NCBI GenBank assembly: GCA_905178155.1 | Contig: CAJINV010000007.1 | Location: 3,676,265-3,740,264, forward strand | DNA from: Amoebophrya sp. A120 | Taxonomy: Eukaryota > Sar > Dinophyceae > Syndiniales > Amoebophryaceae | Length of the DNA stretch: 64,000 nt | Direction of reading: 5' to 3' | Part shown: positions 10,163 through 22,200 of the stretch, one piece after another | Numbering within the stretch: the first letter of the stretch is position 1 | How the letters are laid out: each line of letters starts with the position of its first letter | Program-made: the position numbers and the translations under genes | Notes under the pieces: generated by a model | What the model was told of the DNA's origin: nothing | Database searches by the model: none | What the model saw: the letters and a program-made list of their open reading frames with translations, nothing else

Positions 10163-13100
10163 ATGGCAATGGAGGCTTCGGGAGCCGCGGGCCAGCAGAT
10201 TGTCTCCCGCGCACGCCCAACCCAATGGGCCCTCCGGGACGGCAAGAACTGGCGGTTGCAGAAGCTTGAGGTTTTGTTCGACAACGCAAAATTGTCGGAC
10301 ATCAAGATTCGGCCGAACATCATCGTACTTTATGTAGTTGCGTATGAACTTGAACTTGCTAATAAGCTTTCCTGCTGTGTTTATCACACTTGCCGCTCAT
10401 GCCATGAAACACTGAACGTATGTCTAAATTTGTGCAATTGATAGTGCTAAAAATCAACCCCTACAACAGATTCCGAAGGAGTCTGAAGAGGACGACGGCA
10501 GGGAATTTTACTTTATCCATTGAGAACAACAATGTTGTGCTTCACCTTATTTTCGTCTGTCATTACGGCAAAGGGTCCCCGCCCGCGCACTCTATTAGAA
10601 AGCTTCGACAGCTTCAAGTTCTCTCGTCCGCACCTTCCTCTGCGATCAGCAACATCATATCGCGTATTGTACATTTTTTAGCACACATCGCAACATCTAC
10701 TGATGAATCTGATGTCGACACATATAAGAGCAAAACGTGAACCAACTCCAACCCCTGTCACCTTCCATACACGACGCGCAGAAAGCCTACCTGGCAGCAT
10801 GGTCTCCGGTCTTCGACAGTATTTTCTTCGGGCAAGGAGTCGGCGCCGCGGGCGTGGGAGCCGTGGAGGACGGCGAGCTGACGCTGGAATGCCTGAAGGA
10901 CATCTTGTGGCTGTTTCTCAAGTAAATTCGTTCTTTGGTCTTGCTTGTTTTGTAACGATAGCGATGTTTTTCTTTTTGCTGGTGACTTTCCGGCTTCAAT
11001 ACTTTTCTACTTTCTTTGTGCTGGTCGTCAACTTTCTTGCAAAAATTGTACATCAAAAAAACGCCTCGTCTCAGGTTTCTGTACACAGGCGAAATCGTGC
11101 TCACAATCGAGACCGTCTGGCCGTTCTACTGCTTTGTTAATACGTACGAAGTGTGAGCAGGAGACAGTCTGCATCAAAGCAGAAGATGAGGCACTATTGC
11201 ACCTGAATTTGCAACCACACACAGACATTTTTACAAATTGTCTAACTTATGCGAGCGTAGCACACCCTCCTGCATAACGCTACCCACGATGGCTCTGTCA
11301 GTCAAAGAAAATCCCATTGCCATACCGTGCTGCGTAATATCAAGCACAACGGCAGACTTTCGTTTCCCCTCATTAGTTGAAATAAACTAATGTGAACTAG
11401 AACATGAACATGATCGCCACAAGTATAATATCTTCGCTCGTGCGTCGTTTCCGCCTTGCTCGCCTCCATAGCTGTTATCAAGTCCACGATTTGATCGATT
11501 CCGTTGAGGATATTATGGACAAAGCGGTCTCGATCGACACCTGTTGCTCCCTCCTCTGCTCCGCCCAGCAGCTCGGGTCCTACGATCACTACGCGTTGAG
11601 GAAATGCCTCAACATGCTCCTCATGGATTTCCCGGAAGTGTCCGAAACCCCGGGCTTCCTCGGTCTGGACTACGACGTGCTTGCCGCTGTGGTGTCCTCC
11701 GACGAACTAAATGCCGCCGAGGAATGCGTCTTCGAGGCCTGCATGAACTGGATCGCAGCGTATGCGAATCTATTGTTTTATGAGTTTATATTGATCTCTG
11801 ATAATGTGGTGTTCTACCTCTATCGTGTTGCTCTTCTATCATTTTATTCGTGGCTTTCGGATTTTCCTATATCTGAAGCCCTTCATGTGTGTCGCCATCG
11901 TGCCTTACGTTACGCAGCATGCTGTGACGCGCAGAGGTCGACGGCGCATTGGTTCCTTCACATCACTGCTCATTATGGTCACGCGTCGCATTCGAAAAAT
12001 TATCTACATCAGTGACGAGCAGCGTCTGGAATTGTACCTCGATGACCTTCTTGCGCACATCCGGTTCCCGCTGATGCACACCAAGTACGTCGCCAAACTG
12101 GATTCCCACCCCGTGGCCGCCCGGTCGAAGGCGCTGACCGAGCTGATGCTGCAGGCCTTGAAGTTCGCGGTCGCGCCCAAGGAGATGGCGCAACACGTGA
12201 ACCCTTCCACCTACAAGGCGCGGAAGGGTGGGCTGTACTGGAAAGCAACGAAAAACAACATGGCACTGGACATATGCATTGCAAAAGTGTCGCACTGGTA
12301 TAAACTGCATTACAAATTTTGGCAAGAAGGAAAGTGGAATTTGTAATGCTGTTTTGCCTTAAGAAAAGCATTTGCCATGCATATTTGCAATTGTAGTACG
12401 AGTACGATACTTTCGCACAGGATAGGACATCAGCAGCCCGAACTTCAAAACCTTTGTGCTCAACTCCAGCTGCGATCTGGTGCAGTCCTGGAAAATGCGG
12501 ATTGAGCTGTTCGAGGAGGGCAGTTGTGTGGTCGGGGTGTGCGAGGATACGATAGACACCAGCTACTACTGTGGCCGATTCAAGGACGGATGGGGGCTGG
12601 CGGACAACGGTAATATTCTCTAGCTTCCGTGGCGTTTTTTCTCAGCACAAATTGATCTTTTCGCAGAACAGTTTTGTTTTTGGGATGGTCTTGGTCTTGA
12701 TGGGCTTGGTCAAACTAACTGGTCGCTGATGTGGTAAGGGCTTGCACATAAAGTACAGCACGTACTAGATGAGCGAGTATATTACTTCTAGAGAAGACGC
12801 TTGGAGGCCTTTGCATATCATCATACTTGTTGCAAGTTTGTCAACCTAATTACTGCAAGTTCGTTTGTTACTCAATTCATACCAACAACCAGGTCACTTC
12901 TATTGCGGCCAGTGCAAGTGCGACCCGACGGTGAAGCATTTATGTACCCCAGCCTGTCAAGCCCATATGGAGATCCACCACGGCGCTGTGATTTCTGTTG
13001 CGTACCTGAAAGCCACACAGGACCTGGTCTTCCGACAGGGCAACAAAATCTTCCGACAAAGGCTGAAGGGCGTGAACCCGGAAAAGCGGTTGTTTCCCTG

Positions 13101-13170
13101 TATCTCGCTGAAGGCCGCAAAATGTAGGATATTCAAAGAGGAGGGGGATCACGTGCTGGAGAACGGTTAA
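10163..13170 (+). CDS. BTB-BACK domain protein with SPRY-like C-terminus
   Basis: Eight exons are proposed: 10163-10324, 10470-10520, 10782-10921, 11075-11152, 11424-11759, 12013-12272, 12430-12609, 12893-13170. They sum to 494 residues in one frame. The BTB fold shows in KLSDIKI, KAYLAAWSPVFDSIFFG and FLYTGEIV. The BACK region shows in LCSAQQLGSYDHYALRKC, FEACMNWIAA|DEQRLELYLDDLL and IRFPL. The C-terminal 180 residues include FKDGWGLADNGHF and VAYLKATQDLVF, loosely SPRY-like. BTB-BACK proteins usually serve as Cullin-3 ubiquitin-ligase adaptors, with the C-terminal domain choosing the substrate. Five introns are canonical GT-AG, one (10521-10781) appears to be TG-AG, and one is an introner. 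Confidence 0.75.
12273..12424. mobile_element. introner, TGCAAAAGTATCGCAC family
   Basis: The element is 152 nt with GGACA duplications at 12268-12272 and 12425-12429. The left end is TATGCATTGCAAAAGTGTCGC. The right end is the complement of TATCCTGTGCGAAAGTATCG. Removal joins A-L-D|I-S-S-P in frame in the BTB gene. Confidence 0.85.
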
Positions 13171-13882
13171 GCGGGGAAATCAGGACTTTCTGTTTCGACA
13201 ATACAGTGCGTTTCGGTTTTACTTAGTCAATACTCTTACTCTACTTATGCTTTAGCGGTGCTGCCGGCTGCAGCGTAGAAATTGACAACCTGCTGCTCCG
13301 CACGTTGTGTGCTAGCGCAGGTTTGTGCTACGCCTGCAGCTGTTGATGCAGACAAATTTTTTGGTCCAGACCTTGTTTGAACCTGTATGTAAAGATCTTT
13401 TGTTTCCTTGTTGACTTCACGAGAATAAAGTGAAAAAAGTAATGCTGCATTGTGGCGGCGGCCAACACAGCCTACGTTAGGAGCTGCAGGCAGCATCCTC
13501 GTCATATTGTGTGTTTCTACATCAGATCAGGATATATTTCAATTTCCAGGTCGTGGACGAAAATAACAGGGTGCGCTAGAGCTCTCCTTGCACAGCTTGC
13601 TCCCACAGAGCTTACGACAAGGATCGCCAAGATTTGCTATGCAATTGACCACGAAGTACAACTTTCATCTACATGCTTTGATCGTTTACGGTTGGTTTTC
13701 CAAAGTCGACGAGACTCAGTTGCACATGATCCTTGCTGCTCTTTTGTTTTTCTCGATCTAAAAAAAAACCCGCGACCGTTTGGTGTCGCCGGTGTAGCTA
13801 AGCAAAGTTCCCTCAATATTTTTTCTCGTGTATACATAATGATGTTTTTGATACAAAGTAGCGCACTTCTAACGATTTGAAT
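13171..13882. other. intergenic, no gene seen
   Basis: Open frames here lack protein-like character. No RNA gene or repeat was recognised. Confidence 0.5.
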
Positions 13883-16800
13883 ATGCCCCCAATGGTACAA
13901 GATTTTATTCCGTTGCCTCGTCTTTTGTATTTCTTCCTCTTTGCCCCCTCAATGCGGACGTTTTTTCTGTTGCTTCTGGCAGAACCACAACTCGCCGAGA
14001 GCGGGAGCGGCAGAACCTCGGTGCAGCACGTTTCAGTTGAAGATTTGGAACAGAACCCGGAGTTGCAAGCCGAGATAGAAGCATTTTACGAAGAGACAAG
14101 AAGAAAAAAGGCAAGACAGAAGGAACAGAAAAATGGGAAGACGAGGACAACAACATCTGCAGAAACATCTCCGAATCCAGATCCACCTGTATCAGATTCA
14201 GACATAACTGCAAGAAGGCCCCACGCCAACAAGCTGTATACGACCCATTCCTGTGTCGCCGCGGGCAACTGTCTAGTCGAAAACCTTTGCCACGGAACGG
14301 ACGGGAGGTTCATTTACGTGAAATCGCCAGCGGCTATCTTCGATCGACCGCAGCAGGTCTACTACGACACGCGTTACTCCGGCGAGAAGCACTTCAAGGA
14401 GAGCAACAACACGGACGGCACCGTGAGTTTTGACCTGCGCAGCGCCGCGGGCATGACGGCCACCGGGTACCGACACTTTTTGACGAGCAGGGTTTTCGAG
14501 GACATACCCAGCGCCGCGATCTCGTCGCGACTCTACCACCCGATCCTGCACCCGCGCTTGCGCGACATGCGGATCATCGACGGCGTGGAGTTCGAGTGGC
14601 CAGAAAGTCGGGGTGGGATGGATTATTTGGCCGTTGAGGATAAAACTCGCCAGCAGGCGGGGGTGGTGGAGGCGGAAGGTAGCGGCGCCGCTACAACAAC
14701 CCTACCACGAGCTGGGTCTAACGTTGTTTCATCAAGGCCAAGATCTGCAGCCAAGCTGAAAAAATCTCCGAATGGTCTGCCTTATCCGTTTTGGCCGCCG
14801 GAACAACTGAACGAGGAGAAATCGGATAATTCTGATTCAGAAGAAGATTCCGAGCATGGAGCAGACAAATCTCAGTCGCGTCAGAAAGATGCTGTGCAGG
14901 TGATCATGGGCCGGCTGTGGCCCACCGATGCGGGACACACGATGATGGACAATATGAGTCCGATTTTCCGGGCCTTGAAGCAGTGGGACCTGTTAGATGT
15001 GGACGAGGAATCTGTGCCCATTTCCCCCTTTGTCGTTAACGATAGGGCGACTGGAGTAGACAGCATTCAGGGCGATGAAGTTTTTGAAGCTGATGAAGTT
15101 CATCTTTCCAACGCAGCACTAGCAGGAGATACAGACTCATCGTCTGTCGTACGAGAAGAAAAGGATGTTGAAGCCGAACACGACTACAGCGTAATCACCT
15201 CTCCTCCGGGAGACCACGATGAATCAAAACCTAATCCAGACGCCGCTGCTTATCCGAATCTTACCATCGAAAGCGACAACTACAGCTGTGGGGACAAGCA
15301 AGCCGCTCTCGTTGCGCGAGCGTTGCAGATTGCCGATGCGAAATTTATCGAACGGTCGGCGAAGGATAACTGCCCGGTTCTGAATACAACAGAGCAGTTG
15401 GGGATGGTGGGGAAATTTGTGAGAACGATGTTGAACAAGGAACCCGCCCCGGCGTCACCTGCAATATCGTCTTCTGAGACCACAACTGATGCAACAGCAG
15501 CTGCGGAGGACACAACAACACCAAGGAATACTGCTCCCGCCGGATCAGGACCTGCCTTCCTGCAAATGCACGTACCGAACGAGGACTTCGGAGGGCGGCT
15601 TCCCCCGTCCATGCGAAAATTCGAGGGCATGTACTACCAAACGATAGAAACAGAGGTGGACTCGTCAGCATCAGCACCAGCAGCTCGTCCGCTTTCCGAA
15701 ATTATTGCGTCACCCGCAAAAAACGGTGCAGGAAAAGTAACGGCTCCTGCACGACCAGCGTCATCAACATCGATGAATTATCCACACAAAACCCGCACCC
15801 TGCGCATTTTTTCCTCGCCGCATTTCAGCTTCCTCGACGCGCAGGCGATCGCGAAACGGGACGCAGAGCGCGAGCGGGAGAAGAACGCAGCGCTTGCCGG
15901 TAAGCCGGTCGCCGACCAGCCGGGACGCGACATGCGGTACGGTGGCTGCCGGGACGAGTGCGAGGCGCGGTTGCTGCAGGCGTTCACGGATGGCGATAGG
16001 GAGAGACTATCGAATCTCGACCATGATTTGCCGAAAGGAAAGTGCTTCCGGAAGGTGCTGATCGGGTGGCGGGGGATGCAGTTTTTCAACGTGTTTGATT
16101 GGCTTAGTCGGAATTCCGCTCCCTGGAGGTATCCTCTGCAAAAGTAATATCGTGCTTGTAGTACAACTAGAGTAGAAGTCAGTTTTGCAACACTGTATGA
16201 TCAACTCTGCAAGCTGTCTCGTTCAACATCAGAGAAAAAGTTACACTGCAATGTCATTTTCCACCACTTATCGAACAAAACAAGCACGATGCTTGTGCAA
16301 TGCATAGGAGGCATGATGTGTCGATTGGGAACAGTGCCGAGCAGCTGTTGGGGTTGCGTAATTACATGCTGGCAAAACACGGCCTGCTGGGAGATAAAAA
16401 GTTTATGGGTTTGTTGGAAAGGAGAAAACGAGTGAAAGTAGTTGTAGCTTCTTCTGCGAATTCGGAATCAAAAGGTTCAAATATTAAATCACAAAAAAAT
16501 CCTACTACCTCCTCCGCGGACAACCAGCACGCTGTTCTCGTCGACCGCTACAAGCCCTCGGTGCTTCTGCTCGTGAAGAAGGTCGGCCGCGGATCGGGCT
16601 ACAACTGCTGCCACTGGCAGGATCCCGAGCGGCTGCAGAGCCACTTGTTGAAGGCGTTTGACCACAAAATTTCCGTGCAGATTAAGTCCTGGGCGGGGAT
16701 GCCGATCGTGCAGCAGCTGTGGGTCATGGCGGAAACGGATCTGACGATCAGTTTTGCGGGCGCCGACGTGATGAATTTTCTCTTTTCCCCGCTCTATTCC

Positions 16801-18468
16801 GGCCTGATCTCACCCTACCGCTTGCGCAATAACAAGTGGGAACGCAGCTACGAAATCGACCGGCTGTGGGTAAATCTGCCGAACCGGTACCTCCAGCAGT
16901 TCGGTGTAAACGCCGTCCAAAAAACGGGGTTATCGACCCTACACGAGATGACCTCTTCGCACGGCCCGGATGGGAAGGTCGTGCAGAAGCCGGGGGCCAA
17001 CCAGGCCCTCCTCCTCGCGCCCTGGAGGCAGGAGAAGCCGCGGGGATTGGTGCGGCAGCGGATCGTCGCAAACTTGACGGTATGCAGATCATTTTTTTTC
17101 CTGTACACGTACAAAATGCAGCATCTTCACAAATTTCGCCAACTCAAAGAATGCCGCTTGGCATGCTGAGGTATGACCAAAGTTTTGTCATGCAGAAACC
17201 GCATGATAGATTCGCACGTGTGTGGGAAATTTTCCGTGGATAGACGGAGGGCACGGTGAACACGGAGAAAGCAAACTGGCCGAACATGGCCTTTTCGGAT
17301 CTGCTGATCAAGGAGATTTATCCTCTGCAAAAGTATTGCACTCGTGCTACTTGCGGAACGGCATGGCAGATCCTATCGAATTTTTATTTTTACATACACT
17401 TCTTCTGGAGAAAAAAATCTTCAAAAACAAAATGTTTATTATGCAATTTCTACTACCACTAGTGCGACTGCGATTCTTTTGCAATGCATAAGATTGAGCT
17501 GTACGTAGCGGAAGCGTTGGAATATATGACCGACCGAGGAGTTTCCTTCTACGAATTTCCGCACGCATTAGGGCGGAAAAGTTGGCAAATCACATCAAAT
17601 TTTCGCGCGCACATTTTCGGGGGGTAAAAAAGCTTTGTTTTGTGGGCATGTAGGGACTTCGCCGGCTGCTCTTGGCCATGCACATGGTGGCGCCACTCTT
17701 CGTCGTCAATGGCCACCGTCAGGCCCTTTCCTTTGTGGAGTGCAAGCTCAGCACTTTGCTCAACTTATTCAGGCCCGCGTCCTTCTGCAACGAACAGCAG
17801 CGCCCCCGCCACCCTATTCAATTCTGGATGCGCCGACCGATCGTCTTGTTTTCCCTCTGCAGCCGGATACTGCGAATGCGGGCGCGCCAACAATCAAGTG
17901 CTTCCGGGGGGGTGCCGAAGGGGGGGGGTAAGGGGGTCCGCATGGGCTGTCGCTGGGCTCCCATTTTGGGCCATGCCAAATCAGCAGCTTCCAATGGGGA
18001 TTTGGGGGTCGACAGAGGCTACCGAAAGGGTACCCGGAGGTGGTACCCGGAATGGGTGTCCGAAGGGGGCAAAAATGCACCCCCCTGACCACCCCCCCCC
18101 TGCCTGGCGAGCGCCCCCCCTGGGTTTCCTCTTCCTGGCGAGCGTCCTCGTTGTGGTCCGGTCCCGGAGGTGGCACAACCACTTCTCGAAGAGCGGGCCT
18201 ATTCAACATTGCCGGGCCATCTGAGCGACAACGCACAGCACTAAGGCGCTGCCGCCTGTTTCGTGTCTTGCTATGAAGGCCTTTCGAGAGCAGCCGAGCT
18301 ATCACGTTTCTCGTGGAACAAAAGATTAAGTGATGCTTTCCTTCTGTTGATTTTCGGGTGGTTGACTCCCGGACAAAAAAGAAAAAACTACCCCCCCCAA
18401 AGTGTGCGTTCGAACAGTTGATGTGATTTTCCAATTTTTCCGCCCTAAGCGCAGCCATGGCGTCATGA
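13883..18468 (+). CDS. GT61-like glycosyltransferase, secretory type II membrane protein
   Basis: Exons: 13883-16129, 16312-17080, 17248-17318, 17496-17567 and 18454-18468. If every element is removed this gives 1057 residues. A hydrophobic N-terminus (LLYFFLFAPSMRTFFLLLLA) suggests a signal anchor. Family signs are HTMMDNMSPIFRAL at about residue 352, FRKVLIGWRG, RHDVSIGNSAEQL, PSVLLLVKKVGRG and SFAGADVMNFLFSP, which fit the DUF563/GT61 group (EOGT- and xylosyltransferase-like enzymes). Acceptor and donor sugars cannot be read. Acidic Ser/Thr-rich insertions lie between core blocks. The last exon is interrupted by an 881-bp element. If it is not spliced out, the frame reads into it and stops at 17627; if spliced, the protein ends F-P-H-A-A-M-A-S. 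Confidence 0.7.
16130..16306. mobile_element. introner, TATCCTCTGCAAAAG family
   Basis: The element is 177 nt with exact GGAGG duplications (16125-16129 and 16307-16311). Ends are TATCCTCTGCAAAAG and TTGTGCAATGCATA. Removal joins A-P-W-R|H-D-V-S in frame. Confidence 0.88.
17081..17242. mobile_element. introner with weak inverted repeats
   Basis: The element is 162 nt with exact GACGG duplications (17076-17080 and 17243-17247). It begins TATGCAGATC and ends CCGTGGATA. Beyond TAT/ATA the inverted repeat is weak. Removal restores N-L-T-E-G-T-V-N in frame. Confidence 0.78.
17319..17490. mobile_element. introner, TATCCTCTGCAAAAG family
   Basis: The element is 172 nt with exact AGATT duplications (17314-17318 and 17491-17495). 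Ends are TATCCTCTGCAAAAGTATTG and CGATTCTTTTGCAATGCATA. Removal joins I-K-E-I|E-L-Y-V in frame. Confidence 0.88.
17568..18448. mobile_element. 881-bp element with TTAGGGCGG terminal inverted repeats
   Basis: The left end TTAGGGCGGAAAAGTTGG and the right end CCAATTTTTCCGCCCTAA form an imperfect inverted repeat that extends to ATCACATCAA, about 30 bp. Flanks are ACGCA (17563-17567) and GCGCA (18449-18453), a 5-bp duplication with one mismatch. The interior is richer in G and C runs than its flanks and contains the repeated phrase GGTACCCGGA. Frames inside show no transposase, so it is probably non-autonomous. An intact, uninterrupted copy of the target lies about 150 bp downstream. Confidence 0.75.
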
Positions 18469-18718
18469 AGATTTGGAAGAGAGGAAGCTGCGACCGTCGC
18501 CGGTGATATTACCAAGGGAATTCTTCCCGCGGTGATAATTCTATTTACTTACATGCGGAAGCGTTGGAATATATGACCGACCGAGGAGTTTCCTTCTACG
18601 AATTTCCGCACGCGGCCATGGCGTCATGAAGATTTAATAGAAGAGAGGAAGCTACGACCGTCGCCGGTGATATTACCAAGGGAAGTCTGCCCGCGGTGAT
18701 AATTCTACTTACGTGACG
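18454..18718 (+). repeat. tandem duplication of the glycosyltransferase gene tail
   Basis: Unit 1 is 17508-17567 continued at 18454-18554. Unit 2 is 18555-18718. Both contain the coding end (GCGGAAGCGTTGGAATATAT to the stop after A-M-A-S) and about 90 bp of 3' sequence (GACCGTCGCCGGTGATATTA, then CGGTGATAATTCTA). Only unit 1 carries the 881-bp insertion. Unit 2 also has a small TAATA difference. Confidence 0.8.
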
Positions 18719-19264
18719 GAGGGCTTGTTCGGCCTCGGCATTCTGTTGATGTTGTGTAGATTCTGTGTGTGCTGATCATGAAGTTGGGACTGCTTCATTT
18801 GTACTTGCTGATCATGCACGCTCTCCTGACGCTTCGGAAGATCGCGGTCGTGTGGTCCAGGACCATTCAACAGCAAAGGAATGAAAGCGCAAGCAAGCGC
18901 ATACTCTTGCCCTTGCACAAGGACCACAAGCAAAGACCTCCAGAGAGGGGTCCTGCATATGCTGGCACTCAGCTTCTTCTACGTGTTTTCCTCGCCCCTT
19001 GTTTTCTGTAGTACTCTCTCCAGATGTTCAGCATTGGAGCGCGCCTTCTATAATTCCCGTGCAATTTTGCATTTGCTTTTGCGCAATAAAGTGACAACTT
19101 GCATTACCGCCCTACCGCACGGAGGTGGGCAACCGATCCATTAGAAAGACAAGCCTAAAGCCATGCAGTAACATGTACGGGGCGAAGATTGGATCGACAT
19201 ATTAAACAGAAAGCCAGACTTCCAGCGAACACCTTGTGCTTGTCGTTGTCTGTCTCGAAACAAA
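18719..19264. other. intergenic, no gene seen
   Basis: This is downstream flank of the duplicated tail and 5' region of the RING gene. No protein-like frame or repeat was recognised. Confidence 0.45.
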
Positions 19265-22200
19265 ATGGCGCCCCGCCTTTGCTTCTTCTGCCTCGCGGCA
19301 GCGGTCCACGACCTCCTGGCCGGAGTACTTCTAGACCGCTCTACGACAACTTGTCTGGCCGCCTACACGGGTATGGTAGAACAACGACTCGAAAATCAAG
19401 ATCGTGACATTGACCAGGCTAGTTCCTCGTCTGCATCCTCCTCCTCTCGAACGGCTTCTCGACACCACCGGCCCGCCGCGACCGGCTGCCTTTTCGACCG
19501 CACCTGTGGCGGGACGCGATTCTCCGCACTGAGTGAGCACGACAGTGATGAAGACAACTCAACAAACCAGTGCTCCTCTGACAGTCTGCCGCGAGGACCG
19601 GAGCAGCGCAGCGCAGAGGGAGAAGATGCGCGCAGCCAGCAAGAAACAAGCTCGAAAGTAAAAAATTCTTCCGAAAAAGAAAATAAGGATGAGGAGCAGA
19701 TGAGCCAAAAACTCCATTGCGCGATATGCATGCTAGATCAGGACGAGGAAGATCAAAAGGAGGCGTGGATCACGCTCCCCAGCTGCGGCCACACCTTCCA
19801 CCTGGCCTGCGTCCGCCGCGTTGCGTTGGTGGGCGAGGAGGGGCAACTCCTGCCCACGGCCATGAATTTCCAACAGGCTGCGAAGATTCGGCGGTGCCCG
19901 ATGTGCCGAGAGGCTATTTCGCCCGAGGACTGCGCCGACATCGCGGACTGGGTGAACGAGCAACACGAGTTGAAAGCGGAAAGTGAGAAGCAGCTAGCGG
20001 AATTGCGAAAGAGTTTGCAAGGAAAAAAAGCCGCGCGGAGGAACGGCGGCAGTTCCAGATTGTCCTCGAAGAAGAGTAGGACCACGGGGCGGAGCAGTGA
20101 AAGAACGACGAGCGGTACACCTCGCGAAGATGTTGCTGATCAGAGGCAGTTACAGGTTCAATTCCGTGCTGAAGATGAAAATTCCGAAAATCAACAGACT
20201 TCACACGACCACGAATTTATTCCATATCGGCACATTTCGGACGTAGCCGCTTCAGCTTCGCAAAGACATGCTCCGCCTCCACCCACGCAGCAGGACAGCA
20301 TTAACAATATGCCAACGACGTCGCTGCTGGCCTCACGGTTCGCAGCCCGAGATGGCGAGAATCAACACCATCGTCGCAACTACAATTTTTATCCACTCGG
20401 ATCTCAGGGTTCGGGTTCCACTTCCTTATCCTTCCCGTTGAACTTGTCCCGTGGGACGACAGGTGGCACCTCCATTGGCGGAGGTGCAACAAGAGCTGGT
20501 TCTTCCGGCGCGTCTCTGACCGCGTCCGGTCGAAATTTGATGGAGAAGAGCTCTGGATCGCTGTGCAGCCGGGGGTCGTCCGGGGAGGATTCACAGCTCG
20601 AGCAGGAGCTGGCGCAGCTGCAGGACCGAAATGCGGATTTGCGCGCCAAACACTACCGGCGGCCACCCTGGTACTCCCTTGCTGGGATCAAGCGCTGGGT
20701 CTTGCACAGGTGCTTCGGCCGGCAGCGGCAGGTGGAGCATGACCTGGCAACAGCTGCAGCAGCACAGCAAAGGACAATGACGCGGGACGAATATTACGGG
20801 CAAATGGGCGCTTTCGACGCGAGCTTTCAACGGGCGCAGGACAGGGCCGCGGAGTACGATCGGAATCGGCAGCGGGAGTTGGAAGCGCGCAACAACTGCT
20901 GGAGCGATTTTTGGCCCGAGTATGACGACCGGTTTTCCTGTCTGGAGAACGGCATCATCCGTTTTTTTACCGTTCTGATCACCATCTTCAAACATCCGCA
21001 CTACATTCTCCTCGCGCTCTTCCTCCTTGCGGGATTCAACATGCAAAAAATGGGGCCGGAGTACGTGTGGGAGTCGGAGTGTATTCTCGCGGTAGCGGAC
21101 GACTTGCACCGGGCGGTGTTGGAGAATTCGTACTACACGCGAACAGGGTATCACTTCAAAACCTCCTCCGGCGGAGGAGCTGACGGTGCTTCGGCAAGCG
21201 CAGCTTTGACTCAACCCAGTATCATGCCCAATGACTTCCTGCTCACAGAAACCGACCTAGCGGAACGCTTCGCGCGCATTGGGGAGGAAATCGTAGAGCA
21301 AGCGACGTCGAGTGATCATTCTAGTACTAGCGGTGTAGGTACACCTTTCTCTCGTTCATCAACAGCGACTTCTGGTGAAGACAGTGAAGACATCAGTATG
21401 ATCCCTGCGGAGGTGCTAGAAGACGCTTTTGCGGCTTGGACCCTGTCGAAGCTCACTCCGGACGTGACAGAAAACCGGTTTGGGCACAGTCGCACCTGGT
21501 TCATGAGAAAGTATTCGGAGTTAAAAGCCCTTGCGAACAGTTGCGAACAGACGGGAGTCGTAGTCGAGGATGAAGTGAACGTCGCACGGCCCCGCTTTAA
21601 TAATCCGTTATGTGCCGAGAAGGAGCGATGGATAAAAGAGGTGCAGAACATCCCAATGCTGACGAAGTTGGAGTTTTACCAGCTGTTGCAATCCTTTCTC
21701 GCCGAGGAGGCGAAAAGGGAAGAAGAATTACAACGCCAGGGTTGGCGTGTGGTAGAGTCAACGTCCGAAAATGACCGACCGAGCACGGCAGCTGCGTCTT
21801 CCAGTGAGAATGGCGGGTGGCGGGTCGTCGAGCCGGCGGCGCTACCGATTGACGATAAAAAACTCCAGGGAACTGATAGCCCTAGACCAGTAAGCGACTC
21901 AGCCGCAGCATCGAATGATCTCAAGACGTCGTCTGAGAGCACTGCACTTTCCGACAAAATGCAAGAAGTTAGCCAATTTGGTGCCGTGGCGCGGCGGCTG
22001 CGGGGCTTTCTGCACGGCGGTGTGTCGTTTCTGCACGGGCGCCACGAACAGGAGTTGCGCAAATTCGGCAGCAGCAAGTACCTCCTCACCGCGTCCGACC
22101 TCTATCGTGCCATTGCCCATCTGCCGAGGGTGAAGCGGGAGATTCTCCGCCGCTGCCCCGTGGTGTTAGAGGATAGGAAGAAAAGCAAAAGCAGTAAAGC

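Noticed and set aside
17814-18515. Open frames on both strands inside the 881-bp element as a transposase
   Set aside because: No catalytic DDE/DDD pattern, helix-turn-helix or zinc-finger layout was seen; the frames are Pro/Gly/Arg-rich products of G and C runs.
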